In this document: positions 32,040-32,714 of the stretch, piece after piece
How the letters are laid out: each line of letters starts with the position of its first letter
Numbering within the stretch: the first letter of the stretch is position 1
Assembly: GCA_016873215.1 (NCBI GenBank)
Contig: VGXU01000027.1
Coordinates: 1-32,714, forward strand
Reading direction: 5' to 3'
DNA: 32,714 nt
From: Planctomycetota bacterium
GTDB taxonomy: Bacteria; Planctomycetota; Phycisphaerae; Sedimentisphaerales; Anaerohalosphaeraceae
Notes under the pieces: model-generated
Told to the model about the DNA's origin: nothing
The model's input: the letters and a program-made list of their open reading frames with translations, nothing else
Databases searched by the model: none
Made by a program: the position numbers and the translations under genes

Positions 32040-32327
32040 TTACAGGAGTTCTTGTTGCCAATACTGTAGGTGGCTTCCGTAAGTGAAAATAATGCTCCTA
32101 TACAGTTTGTGGAATAAGTATGTCCACAATAATATCCATTGAAAAGTGCAAAACTTGAAATAAATATACTGCTCAAGCGGATTGCCGCCATGAAAACTCG
32201 AGCCGGTATGTCACGGGTAATAATACGTCCCCACAAGGGTATCAGGACCTGCAGCATGAACAGAACAGCAAGCGAACAATAAAAACAGCAACGTGTATCC
32301 GATTTTCTTCATCATAAATAATATCAT
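32040..32327 (-). pseudogene. Decayed GH99-like/WbsX-like gene, signal peptide and first conserved motif only
   Basis: From the ATG pair at 32310-32315 (or the ATG at 32327, with AAGGCGAG before it) the frame encodes a signal peptide, KKIGYTLLFLLFACCSVHAA, then GPDTLVGTYYYP and a TGA at 32211-32213. In the same frame HTGSSFHGGNPLEQYIYF follows. GH99-like proteins commonly start V-G-A-Y-Y-Y-P-W followed by an FHGG segment, so the TGA probably replaced a TGG Trp codon. The frame stays open 57 codons more but similarity fades, indicating a further deletion. TGA serves as a normal stop elsewhere here, so recoding is unlikely. The 177 bp upstream of the pseudopilin gene (31863-32039) is AT-rich with no gene. 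Confidence 0.55.
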
Positions 32328-32343
32328 CTCGCCTTTTTTGTGT

Positions 32344-32714
32344 TTATTGACTAACCACAGCAATCTCTCCCGCACTTAACGCCCGATCGTAAATCCTGAC
32401 ATCATCGATCAGGCCGGGGAAGAAACTTGATTTTTGGCCGTTGTATTCATACGCTCCGAGCATAACATCGGGGCCTGAAACCGTATTGATTGCATTAGTG
32501 CCGCTATAAGTGAAGCCCTGGGGAACTCCGTCGATATAGAGTTTTATTTCATGGATGCTTGGGGAGCCGTCATCGGTCATTGCCGCCGCAACATGATGCC
32601 ACTGGCCGTCCGTTACTAAAGCATTGGTTTGAATATAAGGACCGCCGGCATAAAGTGCCAATTTGCCGGTCGAAAAAATCCCAAGCAGCCATTGTTGTCC
32701 TGAAATATTCGCGC
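32344..32714 (-). CDS. LamG/concanavalin-like domain protein, C-terminal part (5' end outside window)
   Basis: The frame is open to the right edge, so at least 123 residues are seen and the start is missing. The sequence QQWLLGIFSTGKLALYAGG, then DGQWHHVAAAM, IKLYIDGVPQGF and GLIDDVRIYDRALSAGEI is the classic LamG_3 pattern, whose final strand reads FxGxIDDVRIYNRALSxxEI. The chain ends six residues later with no anchor or sorting signal. Such domains occur at the C-terminus of large planctomycete surface or secreted proteins and are thought to bind carbohydrate. It lies 17 bp upstream of the decayed GH99-like gene on the same strand. Confidence 0.88.
   Translation of the reverse strand, partial: ANISGQQWLLGIFSTGKLALYAGGPYIQTNALVTDGQWHHVAAAMTDDGSPSIHEIKLYIDGVPQGFTYSGTNAINTVSGPDVMLGAYEYNGQKSSFFPGLIDDVRIYDRALSAGEIAVVSQ

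Noticed and set aside
32211-32213. TGA read as tryptophan or selenocysteine
   Set aside because: TGA ends several intact genes here (for example at 3614-3616 and 16512-16514), no SECIS-like hairpin is apparent, and similarity fades downstream, so decay is simpler.

Overview
The window looks like a carbohydrate-degradation region of an anaerobic planctomycete, most likely Phycisphaerae/Sedimentisphaerales. This rests on a single-gene pseudopilin of the planctomycete type, Tat-exported Gfo/Idh/MocA oxidoreductases, a DUF1080 domain, a Cys-type sulfatase with an oxygen-sensitive radical-SAM maturase, LamG and beta-helix proteins, and System II cytochrome c maturation. Verrucomicrobiota/Lentisphaerota cannot be excluded without a marker gene.

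Positions 1-10852 hold eight plus-strand genes with gaps of 0-64 bp, so probably one operon. The first three are a Gfo/Idh/MocA oxidoreductase (cut by the window edge), a secreted TIM-barrel protein fused to DUF1080, and a second, Tat-exported Gfo/Idh/MocA oxidoreductase. This parts list resembles the oxidation/elimination/hydration route through 3-keto-glycosides known from Bacteroides. It runs without a break into a 7-haem membrane-anchored cytochrome c, a 5-TM cytochrome b-like protein, an NCS1-type permease, a discoidin-like lipoprotein and a fusion of an Agl23-like GT-C membrane protein with an ApbE flavin transferase. Convergent to it are a polyprenyl-phosphate-type GT2 glycosyltransferase and, beyond a MITE-like element, the ccsA/ccsB(resB) pair that would attach the haems. 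The combination suggests extracytoplasmic sugar oxidation linked to an envelope electron-transfer chain; the link is inferred from gene order only.

Positions 14106-18921 hold a dead transposase fragment, an anaerobic sulfatase maturase fused to a SurA/parvulin-type foldase module, a secreted metallophosphoesterase and a GntR-LacI-type repressor. From 19215 to 23631 a GH2 enzyme and a Cys-type sulfatase follow, probably controlled by that divergent repressor and, for the sulfatase, activated by the fused maturase.

Positions 23668-29609 (minus strand) hold a second secreted metallophosphoesterase, a mosaic GH29 alpha-L-fucosidase and a large lipoprotein (beta-helix, DUF4214-like, GH71/99-like xylosidase-type domain). 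These three genes share copied segments: a 229-bp leader module and a 66-bp tail module, so the locus has been rearranged by duplication. Positions 29735-32714 hold an aldo/keto reductase, a frameshifted pseudopilin gene, a decayed GH99-like gene and the end of a LamG protein. Short palindromic repeats lie between several of these genes. No tRNA, rRNA or CRISPR array was seen.
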